Below are positions 33,835 through 42,920 of a stretch of 64,000 nt of DNA, piece after piece. Position numbers and translations under genes: made by a program. The notes under the pieces are model-generated. The model saw only the letters and a program-made list of their open reading frames with translations. It was not told where the DNA came from and did not search any database. Origin of the DNA: Cryobacterium roopkundense. Lineage in GTDB: Bacteria > Actinomycetota > Actinomycetes > Actinomycetales > Microbacteriaceae. The DNA is taken from assembly GCF_014200405.1 (NCBI RefSeq), contig NZ_JACHBQ010000001.1:4216001-4280000 (forward strand), written 5' to 3'. Each line of letters starts with the position of its first letter. The first letter of the stretch is position 1.

Positions 33835-35151
33835 ATGCACAGGAGCGAAGTGTCCACCGCCACCGAGGCGGCGACCATGCCCGCTCCTGCGGCGCATTCC
33901 ATCGCCATTGTCGGCAGTGGGCCGGCCGGCTGCTACGTTGCCCACTTCTTGCGCAAGCGCTGGCCGACGGCCGAAATCGTCATCTTCGATCGCCTGGGTC
34001 TGCCCTACGGGCTCGTGCGCTACGGCGTGGCCCCCGACCACACCGGAACCAAGGCGGTGGCCCGGCAGTTCGACCGATTGTTTGAGCAGGGCGGAGTGCG
34101 GTTTGTCGGCGGGACCGAAATCGGTCGGCACCTCACGGTCGACCAGTTGCGCGAAGCCTTCGATGTCGTAGTACTGGCCACCGGCCTCTCCGCCGACCGC
34201 CCCCTGGGCATCCCCGGTGCGACCGGCCGTCCCGTGCCTGTCGTGACCACTTCGACGGGTACCCAGCCTGCCGGCGCCACGGTGCACGGCGCCGCCCTCA
34301 GTGGCGCGGCGCTGTCCGGAGTCTACGGTTCAGGGCGACTCACCCGACTGATCAACGGCCACCCCGATGAAAACGCCGAGGGCGTCGTGTTCGGGTCGCG
34401 GGTTGCGATCGTCGGGCAGGGAAATGTCGCTATCGATCTCCTCCGTCTGCTCCTTATGTCGCCAGACGAGCTGCGTGGCCATGGCGTGGCTGACGAGGTC
34501 GTCAACGCCATTGCCGCCGGGCCCGTGCGCCACATCGACATCGTTGGACGGTCGAGCCTGTCGCGTGCGAAGTTCGATCCGGCAATGATCAGTGAACTGG
34601 CAAAGATCCCAAACGTACGTTTTCTGGCCGACCACGGTGAACTCCACGACGCCGATGCCGAGCCTCGGGACCTTGCCAAGCGGGATGTGCTCCTGCGCCT
34701 GCTGGCGACCGCATCTCATGACGCTGACAGAACGGATGCCAACCCCGGCTCCGATCGTACGGTGCGATTTCATTTCGGCTGGGTGCCGGAGCGGCTCGAG
34801 GGGGCTGGCTCCGTTGACACCCTGAGCCTTCGCGGTTCTGTCGGCAGTGACTCTTCACTCAAGCTCGCCGTGGACTCCGTGCTGACCGCCATTGGCTTCT
34901 TCGAGGCAGCGGATGCCCCGTTGCGTCGCCAATCACACGAATCGCCCGACAGCGACCTCGAAATCGGACGCCTCGGACCGGGACTCTACTGCGTCGGCTG
35001 GCTCCGCCGCGGGCCGCAGGGCACCATTCCCGCCAACCGCACCGATGCGAAGATGGTGGCCGACGTCATCGCTGCCGCCGCCGACGCTGGCGAGTTTTTC
35101 CCGGGCAAGCCCGGGTTTGCCGGGCTGAACCTCCTGCCCTCCGACCATTAA
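33835..35151 (+). CDS. FprA-like ferredoxin/flavodoxin-NADP+ reductase
   Basis: The 438-residue adrenodoxin-reductase-type flavoprotein has FAD motif IAIVGSGPAGCYVAHFL (about 23-39), the family segment LPYGLVRYGVAPDHTGTK and NADP motif VAIVGQGNVAIDLLRLL. The C-terminus has the FAD-closing GWLRRGPQGTIPANRTDA. It passes electrons from NADPH to a small carrier. A flavodoxin gene follows 47 bp later and the P450 is divergent, giving a complete three-part P450 system. AAGGGAG precedes the ATG. Confidence 0.9.
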   Translation: MHRSEVSTATEAATMPAPAAHSIAIVGSGPAGCYVAHFLRKRWPTAEIVIFDRLGLPYGLVRYGVAPDHTGTKAVARQFDRLFEQGGVRFVGGTEIGRHLTVDQLREAFDVVVLATGLSADRPLGIPGATGRPVPVVTTSTGTQPAGATVHGAALSGAALSGVYGSGRLTRLINGHPDENAEGVVFGSRVAIVGQGNVAIDLLRLLLMSPDELRGHGVADEVVNAIAAGPVRHIDIVGRSSLSRAKFDPAMISELAKIPNVRFLADHGELHDADAEPRDLAKRDVLLRLLATASHDADRTDANPGSDRTVRFHFGWVPERLEGAGSVDTLSLRGSVGSDSSLKLAVDSVLTAIGFFEAADAPLRRQSHESPDSDLEIGRLGPGLYCVGWLRRGPQGTIPANRTDAKMVADVIAAAADAGEFFPGKPGFAGLNLLPSDH

Positions 35152-35198
35152 CTGCACGCATCGCCCTCGCACGCCCATCCCGGAACAAAGGAACGATC

Positions 35199-35642
35199 AT
35201 GAGCACAACCGTCATTCTGTACGGAACCGAATCCGGCAACTCCGAACTGGTCGCCGAAGACCTGGCCGCCGACTTGGGGGGAGACCGGGACGTCAGGGTC
35301 TACGACATGTCTGACTTCGACGTCGCCGACTTCGACACCGACGATTTCTATCTCGTTGTCTGCTCCACCCATGGCGACGGAGAACTTCCGGGAGGCGCCA
35401 AGCCGCTCCTGGAAGCCCTGAATAGCGAGCAGCCGGACCTGTCGGGCATCCGCTATGCAGTGTTCGGTCTCGGCAACAGCACCTATGAAACGTATAGTCA
35501 GGGCAGCGAAATCATCGACCGCCGATTCACCGAGCTCGGTGCCGAACGTGTGGGGGTCTACGGCCGTCACGACGCCTGTGACGGATCGCTTCCGAACGAC
35601 GGCGCGGTCGAATGGGCCCGCGAACTTCTCGTGCTGGTTTAG
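35199..35642 (+). CDS. Flavodoxin-like electron carrier
   Basis: The 147-residue flavodoxin fold has the FMN phosphate loop YGTESGNSE (about 8-16) and FMN-ring contacts STHGDGELP (about 56-64) and GLGNSTYETY (about 89-98). The last two also resemble the FMN domains of sulfite and P450 reductases. It probably shuttles electrons from the upstream reductase to the P450, replacing a ferredoxin, as cindoxin does for P450cin. No ferredoxin gene occurs in this cluster. AAAGGAACG precedes the ATG. Confidence 0.9.
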   Translation: MSTTVILYGTESGNSELVAEDLAADLGGDRDVRVYDMSDFDVADFDTDDFYLVVCSTHGDGELPGGAKPLLEALNSEQPDLSGIRYAVFGLGNSTYETYSQGSEIIDRRFTELGAERVGVYGRHDACDGSLPNDGAVEWARELLVLV

Positions 35643-35651
35643 TCGCGTGGG

Positions 35652-36683
35652 CTAGCGCGGCACGGCCGTGCTGCCACGAACGACGAGCCGGGCACTCGTG
35701 AAGACTTCGGTGCCCGTCGTGCTGGTGGTGGTGATTCGGCTGATGGCGGCGGCTATGGCGGCCTTACCGACCTCTTTGGGGTCCTGACGCACCGTCGTGA
35801 GGTTCATGAACGACAAGCGGGCGACGCGGCTGTCGTCGAATCCGGTGATCGAGACATCCGCTGGAATTCGCACCCCGGCTGCCGCGAGGGTGTGGCTGAG
35901 GCCGAGGGCGGCCTGGTCGTTGCTACAGACGATGGCCGTCGGGAGCGCCTCCCGGGCGAGCAGGATGCGCGCAGCGCTCGCCCCGCATTCTTCGGTGTAG
36001 TCCCCCCGAACTTCGAGGATCTGCTCGGTGAGGGCGAGCCGCTGCGCGCCGGCCCGATAGCCGGAGAGCCGCAGCTCAGCGTCGAGCATGTCGACGCCGT
36101 GCACGTAGACGATCGAGGTATGCCCTAGACCGGCCAGGTGCACCACGACGGATTCGATTCCGCTGTCGCCCTGGGAGCGAACGAGATCGAATTCGCTGTC
36201 GGGGATGCCCCGGCCGATGACCACAATGGGAATCTGCCCGGCGGCGCGACGCAGCAACTCCGGTGACGAACGTGGGGCGACCAAGATGAGCGCCTCGCAA
36301 CGATGGCCGACGATCTCGGTGATCGCCTCGCCTTCGTCCCTGATCGGTGTCAGCGCACTGACCACGAGCCGGTAGCCGGATTCGTGGGCGAAGGCATAGA
36401 GCCACTCAATGATTTCGACGGGGGCTGAGTGGGCGGGATCGAAGATGACCCCGATGTACTTGGTCGAACCCGCGCGCAAGGCGCGGGCCGCCGTGTTCGG
36501 GCTGTAGCCCAGAACGTGAGCGGCCTCAAGGATCTTCTCGCGGGTTTCGGCGCCGACACCAGCGGCATTTCGAAACACCAGTCCCACGAGCTGGCGGGAC
36601 ACCCCGACCCGTACGGCGACATCCGCCATGGTCGCCGGTCGCGGCGCTGTCGGGGGTGGTGTCGCGGATGACGTCTCGGGCAC
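35652..36683 (-). CDS. LacI-family transcriptional regulator
   Basis: The protein has the LacI HTH TMADVAVRVGVSRQLVGLVF near the N-terminus, with the QL-V recognition helix rather than the more usual pattern. A hinge (NTAARALRAGSTKYIG) and a periplasmic-binding-like sugar domain (VCSNDQAALGLSHTLAAAGV, VSITGFDDSRVARL) follow. I place the start at GTG 36683 because GAAAGGA lies 8 nt upstream. An ATG at 36710 lacks a ribosome site. It faces the ABC importer genes across a shared AT-rich promoter region and probably represses them until the sugar is present. Confidence 0.85.
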   Translation of the reverse strand: MPETSSATPPPTAPRPATMADVAVRVGVSRQLVGLVFRNAAGVGAETREKILEAAHVLGYSPNTAARALRAGSTKYIGVIFDPAHSAPVEIIEWLYAFAHESGYRLVVSALTPIRDEGEAITEIVGHRCEALILVAPRSSPELLRRAAGQIPIVVIGRGIPDSEFDLVRSQGDSGIESVVVHLAGLGHTSIVYVHGVDMLDAELRLSGYRAGAQRLALTEQILEVRGDYTEECGASAARILLAREALPTAIVCSNDQAALGLSHTLAAAGVRIPADVSITGFDDSRVARLSFMNLTTVRQDPKEVGKAAIAAAISRITTTSTTGTEVFTSARLVVRGSTAVPR

Positions 36684-36771
36684 TGTGGGTCCTTTCGCCG
36701 CTCCTTTCATCGTAACGTTTGTGCTTAATGTCACTGTTTGATAACGGATGCCCAAATTAGCGAATTTAAAG

Positions 36772-36801
36772 CTTGTGCTTACAAAGTTTATGACGTAATA
36801 A
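36772..36801. promoter_or_regulatory. Candidate LacI operators in the lacI/ABC divergent region
   Basis: Two imperfect palindromes lie in tandem. CTTGTGCTTACAAAG is at 36772-36786. TTATGACGTAATAA is at 36788-36801, with central CG and 12 of 14 symmetric bases. They sit between lacI and the first importer operon, directly before an IolR-type box. Confidence 0.45.
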
Positions 36802-36811
36802 TGTCCTAACA
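36802..36811. promoter_or_regulatory. IolR-type box upstream of the first ABC importer
   Basis: TGTCCTAACA fits KGWCHTRACA exactly, 113 bp before the start of the substrate-binding protein. It suggests the importer belongs to the inositol regulon, together with local LacI control. Confidence 0.58.
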
Positions 36812-36923
36812 AACGATCTGTCGTCACCCGGTTCCCCCGCTACCGTCAGTTGTTTGGACTGCGCCCCCGGCCCTAGCCGGGGGCGCGACACACATTCAGT
36901 TCTTTTGAAAGGGACACAGCGAC

Positions 36924-37973
36924 GTGAAACTCAACCTCTCAACCAAGCGCGGTCTGGCGGCCGTGGCCATCGCGAGCACCGCGGTGCTCGGCCTGTCTGC
37001 TTGCACCTCGGCCGGAACCACTCCAGCCTCCTCCACCTCTTCCGCCGGCCTTGAGTCGGGCTTCGGAGCTCGCGCCGAGAACCGCGACGCCTACTTCATC
37101 ACCTATTACAACCCGGCGTCCGATGCCTTCTGGGCGCAGATATTGGCCGGGGCAGAGGATGCCGCGAAGCTCGGCAACCTCAGCCTCACCCACCAGACCG
37201 CAGACGCCGACCCGGCCACCATGGTGACCCTGGTGCAGACCGCCATCGCCACGAAGCCGGCCGTGATCTTCATGCCGTTCAACGAGGGTGAAGCCTGGGT
37301 TGACGTTGCCTGCCAGGCGCACGACGCCGGAATCACCGTTGTCTCCTACAACGTACCTGCCCCCGAATCGGCCGGTGACTGCGTCTCCGGTTTCGTCGGG
37401 CAGGACTTCTACGAGGTAGGTGGCATCGTCGGTCAGGCACTTCTCGACTCCGGGAAGGTCGGCACAGGCGACAAGGTTCTGATCACGGCGGAGGAGCCCG
37501 ACCAGCCCTATGCCCTGCAGCGTGGCGGCGGGGCTTTTGATGTCCTCGAAGAAGCCGGCATTGGCGTTCTTCCTCAGGAACAGTGGCTCCGTGTCGGTGG
37601 TGATGACGCCGGTGCTCTCGACGCACTGACCTCATGGCTCGTGGCAAACCCTGACGTCAAGGCCGTCATCCCCGTAGGCGGAACCCCGCACCGCAACCTT
37701 CCCGCCGCGCTCGAGGCTGCCGGTCTCTCCGACGTCACGATCATCGGATTCGACACCGCGCCCCAGATCGTTCAGGGCTTGAAGGACGACGTCATTCTCG
37801 CTACGGCAGACCAGCAGGGCTACGTTCAGGGCTTTCAGTCCACCATGCAGGGCGTTCTGTCGATGGACTTCGGATTCTCACCGGCGAACATCAACTCCGG
37901 TGGTCTCGGCCTGATCGATAAGGACACCGTCGAGAACATCGAGGCTCCTGACCTGCAGGGCGTCCGCTGGTAG
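36924..37973 (+). CDS. Sugar/cyclitol ABC importer, substrate-binding lipoprotein (system 1)
   Basis: The 349-residue protein has a signal peptide and lipobox LSAC (Cys about residue 27), followed by a Ser/Thr-rich linker and a type I periplasmic-binding fold (ribose/LacI class). Ligand-pocket-like segments are YYNPASDAFWAQI, FMPFNEGEAW and IGFDTAPQIVQGLKD. GTG 36924 follows AAAGGGA. It heads an operon with a permease and ATPase, after a gap holding a strong hairpin that probably makes the binding protein more abundant. The substrate is probably inositol or a derivative, by context. Confidence 0.88.
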   Translation: MKLNLSTKRGLAAVAIASTAVLGLSACTSAGTTPASSTSSAGLESGFGARAENRDAYFITYYNPASDAFWAQILAGAEDAAKLGNLSLTHQTADADPATMVTLVQTAIATKPAVIFMPFNEGEAWVDVACQAHDAGITVVSYNVPAPESAGDCVSGFVGQDFYEVGGIVGQALLDSGKVGTGDKVLITAEEPDQPYALQRGGGAFDVLEEAGIGVLPQEQWLRVGGDDAGALDALTSWLVANPDVKAVIPVGGTPHRNLPAALEAAGLSDVTIIGFDTAPQIVQGLKDDVILATADQQGYVQGFQSTMQGVLSMDFGFSPANINSGGLGLIDKDTVENIEAPDLQGVRW

Positions 37974-38021
37974 CCTGCGGCACCTTCTAGCCACCAGCTC
38001 CTTCTCGTCACCAGCTCCACC

Positions 38022-38052
38022 GGGGCCGATCACCTACGCGGTGATCGGCCCC
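38022..38052 (+). terminator. Intercistronic hairpin between binding protein and permease
   Basis: A 13-bp perfect stem (38022-38034 with 38040-38052, GGGGCCGATCACC and its complement) closes the loop TACGC. There is no T tract. It fits a partial terminator or mRNA stabiliser. A C11 run (38065-38075) follows. Confidence 0.65.
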
Positions 38053-38116
38053 GTCCACTCCACACCCCCCCCCCCGTTCCGGCACCTTCAACTCATGTGC
38101 TCAAAGGAAAGAAGCC

Positions 38117-39211
38117 ATGTCAGACAAATCCCCCGGCCTAAAGGGCCCCATTCTCGAAGTGCCCCTGCCGACAGAGGCCATCTCGCTTCGACGCAAGCCG
38201 GCCGATGAACCCGACTCGTTCTTCGGCCGGATGATGTATAACCTGCAGTTCATCCGCGGTCGCGGAGCACTCGAGATCAGCATCGTATTGATCGTGCTCC
38301 TCACCGGATATGTGATCGCGAGCCTGATCTCACCCACCGGCTTCGCGTTCCTGAACCCCAACAACCTGTCCGGCGTTATCTCCCAGAGCGTGCCCGTGCT
38401 GGCCATCTTGGGCCTCGCCGCCGGAATCCTGATGATCGCCGGAGAATTCGACCTCTCCCTCGGCGCCAACATCACCCTGAGCGCAATCGTCTTCATCAAG
38501 ACCTCTGAAGCTGCCGGACTCTGGGCGGGTATCGCCGCCGGTATCGCCACCGGCGTCGCCGTGGCTCTGGTCAACGGACTGATCGTCGTCTACACGAAAA
38601 TCCCCTCCTTCATCGCCACCCTGGGCATGAGCTTCTTCTGGATGGGCGCCGGTATCTTCATCAACGGCACCTCTCCAGCCGCGCTCACTACCTCTCGTGA
38701 GGGCACGATGGAGTACCTGTTCGCCCACAATTTTGGTTCCTTCCGCTCGCAGCTCGTCTGGCTCATCATCATCGGGGTCGTTGCCTGGTTCTTCGTGCAC
38801 CGTCACCGACTCGGGAATCACATCTTCGCCGTGGGCGGCAACCCGGCGGCGGCCGAGGCCATCTCGATCAACACCAAGAAGGTCAAGCTCATGTCCTTCG
38901 CCATCTTCGGTGGCCTCGTGGGCTTCGCGTCAATCCTGATCGCCGTGCGCACATCGTCGATCCAGCCCGGCGGTACCGCGACGGAGGACTTCACCCTCTT
39001 CGCGATCGCCGCGGCGGTCGTGGGCGGCACCTCACTCACCGGCGGACGCGGCAGTGTCATCGGCATCATCGTGGGAGCTGCACTGATCGAACTCATTCGC
39101 AACGGACTCCTGCTCGCCAAGGCGCCCGGCTTCTACATCACCCTCTTCGTCGGCGTCACCATCGTTATCGCGGCGATCTTCAACAAGCTCATGGAAGGGA
39201 AAGCGCGATGA
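38117..39211 (+). CDS. ABC importer permease (system 1)
   Basis: The 364-residue ribose-type permease (RbsC/BPD_transp_2 family) has about 8-10 membrane helices and the signatures GEFDLSLGA (about 113-121), IPSFIATLGMSFFWMGAG and AVGGNPAAAEAISIN (ATPase contact). The N-terminal tail is about 50 residues long, longer than typical. An AAAGGAAAG ribosome site precedes the ATG. The stop overlaps the ATPase start by four bases (ATGA). Confidence 0.9.
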   Translation: MSDKSPGLKGPILEVPLPTEAISLRRKPADEPDSFFGRMMYNLQFIRGRGALEISIVLIVLLTGYVIASLISPTGFAFLNPNNLSGVISQSVPVLAILGLAAGILMIAGEFDLSLGANITLSAIVFIKTSEAAGLWAGIAAGIATGVAVALVNGLIVVYTKIPSFIATLGMSFFWMGAGIFINGTSPAALTTSREGTMEYLFAHNFGSFRSQLVWLIIIGVVAWFFVHRHRLGNHIFAVGGNPAAAEAISINTKKVKLMSFAIFGGLVGFASILIAVRTSSIQPGGTATEDFTLFAIAAAVVGGTSLTGGRGSVIGIIVGAALIELIRNGLLLAKAPGFYITLFVGVTIVIAAIFNKLMEGKAR

Positions 39212-39978
39212 GTAACGCATTGCTTCGAATCGACGGCGTTTCTAAGAAATACGGCCCCAACACGGTTCTCAAGGACGTGTCTTTCGAAATCGGCAAGGGC
39301 GAGGTCGTCGGCCTGCTCGGCGACAACGGAGCCGGTAAGTCCACCCTGGTCAAGATCATGTCCGGCGTTGTGGATTCTTCCACAGGTGACTTCTTCTGGG
39401 ACGGCAAACAGATCGAGAAGATGAACCGCGATGTCACGGAGAAGCTCGGTGTGGAGACGATTTTTCAGGACTCCGCCCTGGTGCCGCAGATGACCATCAC
39501 CCGCAACATTTTTATGGGCCGCGAGATGACGAACTCCCTCGGCTTCATGAAGATGAAGGAAATGGATTCCATCGCCGCTGACGTTCTCGACAGCGTTGTG
39601 ACAATCGAGGGCATCAAAAGCCCCAAGCAACTCGTCTCCTCGCTCTCGGGCGGGCAGGCCCAGGCCGTGGCCATTGCCCGGGCCGTGCACTTCAAGCGCA
39701 GCCTGCTCATCTTGGATGAGCCCACGTCGGCACTGGCTGTTCGTGCCACAGAGGCACTGCTCAGCTACCTTACTCAGCTGAAGGGTGAGGGAGTGAGTTC
39801 GGTGCTCGTGACCCACAACCTGCACCATGCTTTCCAGGTGTGCGACCGGCACATCGTGATGAACCACGGCAAGAAAATCATGGATGCCCGCCGCGAAGAC
39901 ACCAGCGTCGAGGAACTCACTGCTGCTGTTGTCGAGGGTGCGGTTGGACTGGCACGGTTCCGAGAAGGGGTCTTCTAA
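39208..39978 (+). CDS. ABC importer ATPase (system 1)
   Basis: The 256-residue single-domain ATPase has Walker [10 protein letters not shown] (about 37-45), Q-loop FQDSAL, signature LSGGQAQAVAIAR (about 147-159), Walker B LLILDEPT and switch His in LVTHNLHHA. Ribose-type systems often have a double ATPase, so the short single form marks the subclass found with FrcA/inositol and fructose importers. A terminator follows. Confidence 0.92.
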   Translation: MSNALLRIDGVSKKYGPNTVLKDVSFEIGKGEVVGLLGDNGAGKSTLVKIMSGVVDSSTGDFFWDGKQIEKMNRDVTEKLGVETIFQDSALVPQMTITRNIFMGREMTNSLGFMKMKEMDSIAADVLDSVVTIEGIKSPKQLVSSLSGGQAQAVAIARAVHFKRSLLILDEPTSALAVRATEALLSYLTQLKGEGVSSVLVTHNLHHAFQVCDRHIVMNHGKKIMDARREDTSVEELTAAVVEGAVGLARFREGVF

Positions 39979-39989
39979 CCTCTGAGCAG

Positions 39990-40021
39990 AAGGCGGCCCG
40001 TGATGCGGACCGCCTTCTTTT
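39990..40021 (+). terminator. Terminator after ABC system 1
   Basis: AAGGCGG (39990-39996) pairs with CCGCCTT (40010-40016), followed by CTTTT. It lies 12 bp after the ATPase stop and separates the two importer operons. Confidence 0.7.
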
Positions 40022-40084
40022 GGGGCGGCGTGAGGGGAATTCGCGCCGGACAGGCCACAATTGAGGCAACGAAGGTTGCAGAAA

Positions 40085-41047
40085 ATGAAAAAGAACAGAA
40101 GCTGGCTCGCCGCTCTCATTGTCATTCCCCTGGCCCTGACGGGATGTACGGCCACCACAAGCGACACGACGACCGCGGCATCCGCTGACGAGGCCGTGAT
40201 CGCCGTGGTCACGCACGGCACCGCGGGCGACTCTTTCTGGGACGTGGTGAAGAGCGGCGCGGAACAGGCTGGCACCGATCTCGGTGCCACGGTCACGTAC
40301 CAGGGCGACGGCGACCCGGTGAAGCAGAGCCAGCTGATCGACGCCGCGATCGCGTCGAAGCCCGACGGTCTGATTGTGTCGATGGCCAATCCCGACGGCG
40401 TGAAAGACGCGGTAGAGCGGGCTATCGCGGCCGGAGTGCCGGTGATCACCATCAATTCAGGGCTCGAAGACTCCAAGGCCTTCGGCGCCCAGACTCACGT
40501 GGGCCAGAGCGAGTTCATCGCCGGACAGGGTGCGGGCGAGCAGCTGGCCAAGGCCGGCGTGACGAACGTGATCTGCGTCATCCACGAGGCCGGCAACTCC
40601 GGGCTCGAAGAACGCTGCCAGGGCGCCGCCGACACGCTCGGTGGCACGCTGTCCAACGTGCAGGTCGACATCGCCAACGTCGCCGATGCCCAGAACACCA
40701 TCAAGAGCAAGCTTCTGGCCGACCCGTCGATCGACGGCGTGCTCACACTGAACCCGGCCATCGGTGTGGCCGCCGCCCAGTCGATTGCCGAGGCGGCGAG
40801 CACGGCGAACCTCGCGACCTTCGACGTGTCTGCCGACGTGACCTCGCTCATCGAAGACGGCAAGATTCTCTTCGCCGTTGACCAGCAGCCCTATTCACAG
40901 GGGTACCTGCCTGTGGTGTTCCTCACGCTGCAGAAGCGCAACGGCGACGTCGTGGGCGGCGGCCAGCCTGTGTACTCCGGCCCGGCCTACGTCACGAAAG
41001 ACAACGTGGCCGAGGTTGCCGAGTTCGCGACCAACGGCACCCGGTGA
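40085..41047 (+). CDS. Sugar/cyclitol ABC importer, substrate-binding lipoprotein (system 2)
   Basis: The 320-residue protein has signal peptide KKNRSWLAALIVIPLAL and lipobox LTGC, then a type I binding fold (VVTHGTAGDSFWDVVKSGAE, IVSMANPDGVKDAVERAI, VITINSGLED, HVGQSEFIAGQGAG). The pattern is nearer to inositol/ribose-binding proteins than that of system 1. GTG of the next gene overlaps its stop (GTGA). The promoter must lie in the 64 bp after the terminator, or the operon depends on read-through. Confidence 0.88.
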   Translation: MKKNRSWLAALIVIPLALTGCTATTSDTTTAASADEAVIAVVTHGTAGDSFWDVVKSGAEQAGTDLGATVTYQGDGDPVKQSQLIDAAIASKPDGLIVSMANPDGVKDAVERAIAAGVPVITINSGLEDSKAFGAQTHVGQSEFIAGQGAGEQLAKAGVTNVICVIHEAGNSGLEERCQGAADTLGGTLSNVQVDIANVADAQNTIKSKLLADPSIDGVLTLNPAIGVAAAQSIAEAASTANLATFDVSADVTSLIEDGKILFAVDQQPYSQGYLPVVFLTLQKRNGDVVGGGQPVYSGPAYVTKDNVAEVAEFATNGTR

Positions 41048-42084
41048 TCCTCGCCGCCCCGGCGCGGTCCGATGAACGGGTCAGAGTAGCCAATCGCGCG
41101 GTGAAGCTGTTGCGTCGACCCGAAATCGGCGCGGCGGTCGCGGCGCTGGCCATCTTCACGTTTTTCTCGTTGATGGCGCCGGTGTTCCTGACCCCGGCCG
41201 GAGTCTCGACCTGGCTGTACTCCGCGTCGCTGTTCGGCATCATGGCGGTGGCTGTCGCCCTGCTGATGATCGGCGGGGAATTCGATCTTTCCGCCGGCGC
41301 GATGACAGGCACTACCGGCCTGATCGTGGGCGTGATGACCACCCAGTGGGGGCTCAACATCTGGCTCTCGATGCTGATCGCGCTCGCCGCGGCACTGCTC
41401 ATCGGGGCAGGCAACGCTTTCGTGGTGATGAGAACCGGTCTGCCGAGCTTCATCGTGACGCTCGCGACCTTCTTCATTCTGCAGGGCGCAAACCTGGCCG
41501 TGACCAAGCTCATCACCGGTTCGGTAGCCATCCAGGGAATGGGAGCCGTGCTCGGCTTCGACGTCGTCAAGGTGTACTTCGGCTCGTCGTTCCCGTTCCT
41601 CGGGGCCGACATTAAGATCGCGGTCGTGTGGTGGATCGCACTGACAGCGCTCGCCACCTGGGTGTTGCTGCGCACCCGCGGGGGCAACTGGATCTTCGCG
41701 GTGGGCGGGCAGCTCTCCAGCGCCCGGCAGCTCGGTGTGCCCGTGGTGAAGGTGAAGACCGGACTGTTCATGACCACCGCGGGAGCGGGCTGGCTCGTGG
41801 GCATGCTGCAACTCTTTGATGTGTCGACGGTGCAGGCCACGACCGGCATCGGCCAGGAGTTCATCTACATTATCTGCGCGGTGGTGGGCGGATGCCTACT
41901 CACCGGTGGCTACGGATCCGCGATCGGCGCCGCCCTCGGCGCTCTCATCTACGGCATGACCCTGCAGGGCATCGTGTTCGCCCAGTGGGACAACAATTGG
42001 CTCAAGGCCTTCCTTGGCGGCATGCTTCTGCTCGCCGTGCTCGTGAATCTGTACGTTCGGCGCCAGGCGGGGGAGCGGTCGTGA
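41044..42084 (+). CDS. ABC importer permease (system 2)
   Basis: The 346-residue ribose-type permease has membrane helices throughout and family motifs [13 protein letters not shown] (about 78-90), [20 protein letters not shown] and [14 protein letters not shown]. The start GTG overlaps the binding-protein stop and its own stop overlaps the ATPase start. The parallel gene order to system 1 suggests duplication or two related substrates. Confidence 0.9.
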   Translation: MILAAPARSDERVRVANRAVKLLRRPEIGAAVAALAIFTFFSLMAPVFLTPAGVSTWLYSASLFGIMAVAVALLMIGGEFDLSAGAMTGTTGLIVGVMTTQWGLNIWLSMLIALAAALLIGAGNAFVVMRTGLPSFIVTLATFFILQGANLAVTKLITGSVAIQGMGAVLGFDVVKVYFGSSFPFLGADIKIAVVWWIALTALATWVLLRTRGGNWIFAVGGQLSSARQLGVPVVKVKTGLFMTTAGAGWLVGMLQLFDVSTVQATTGIGQEFIYIICAVVGGCLLTGGYGSAIGAALGALIYGMTLQGIVFAQWDNNWLKAFLGGMLLLAVLVNLYVRRQAGERS

Positions 42085-42884
42085 GCGGCGCGGCATCCGC
42101 AGTCTCGCCCCTGCTTGAGGTGCGCGGCGTCGGCAAGACCTACGGATCGATCGTGGCGTTGCGAGACGTCTCGGCCTTCGTCGGGGCGGGTGAGGTGCTG
42201 TGCGTGCTCGGTGACAATGGCGCGGGCAAGTCGACGCTCATCAAGATTCTCGCCGGGGCGCACGTGCCCTCGCAGGGCGAGCTGCTGTGGAACGGCGAAC
42301 CACGCCGGTTCGCGAGCCCGCGGGACGCCCTCGACCTCGGCATCGCCACGGTCTACCAAGACCTCGCGGTGGTTCCGCTTATGCCGGTGTGGCGCAACTT
42401 CTTTCTCGGTTCGGAGCCCACGCGCGGGCGCGGGCCGTTCCGCCGCCTCGATGTGAAGCGGATGCGCGCGGTCACCCTCGCCGAGCTGGCCCGGATGGGC
42501 ATCGACCTGCGCGACGTGGACCAGCCGATTGGCACTCTCTCCGGCGGTGAACGCCAGTCGGTGGCGATCGCGCGCGCTGTGTACTTCGGGGCGAAGGCGA
42601 TCATCCTCGACGAACCGACCGCGGCGCTCGGTGTGAAGCAGGCCGCCGTGGTGCTGAAGTACATCGCGCAGGCCCGTGACCTCGGCCTTGCCGTGGTGTT
42701 CATCACCCACAACCCGCACCACGCCTACCCGGTGGGAGACCGGTTCCTGCTGCTGCGCCGCGGAACGAGCCTGGGCGCGTTTGCCAAGAGCGAGATCTCC
42801 CTCGAGGAGATGACGCGCCTGATGGCCGGTGGCGCCGAGCTCGATGCGCTCGCGCAGGAGCTAAGGCGGCCGACCTCCGACTAG
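42081..42884 (+). CDS. ABC importer ATPase (system 2), 3' end carried by a duplication
   Basis: The 267-residue ATPase has Walker [11 protein letters not shown]-loop YQDLAV, signature [13 protein letters not shown], Walker B IILDEPT and switch His in [11 protein letters not shown] 42081 overlaps the permease stop. The last 20 codons from 42823 are present a second time at 44613-44675 with nine base changes over 82 bp, most of them synonymous. The gene is intact, but its 3' end may have been supplied by the HNH cassette that follows. Confidence 0.9.
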   Translation: MSGAASAVSPLLEVRGVGKTYGSIVALRDVSAFVGAGEVLCVLGDNGAGKSTLIKILAGAHVPSQGELLWNGEPRRFASPRDALDLGIATVYQDLAVVPLMPVWRNFFLGSEPTRGRGPFRRLDVKRMRAVTLAELARMGIDLRDVDQPIGTLSGGERQSVAIARAVYFGAKAIILDEPTAALGVKQAAVVLKYIAQARDLGLAVVFITHNPHHAYPVGDRFLLLRRGTSLGAFAKSEISLEEMTRLMAGGAELDALAQELRRPTSD

Positions 42885-42904
42885 CTACTTCTCGACGAGC
42901 GTGG
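42823..42904 (+). repeat. Left copy of an 82-bp imperfect direct repeat
   Basis: It starts at ATGGCCGG and covers the last 20 codons and stop of the ATPase, plus 19 bp. 73 of 82 bases match 44613-44694, and the last 26 bp or so are identical. Together they bracket the HNH-endonuclease cassette. Confidence 0.9.
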
Positions 42905-42920
42905 TCGCGATCCGGACAGG

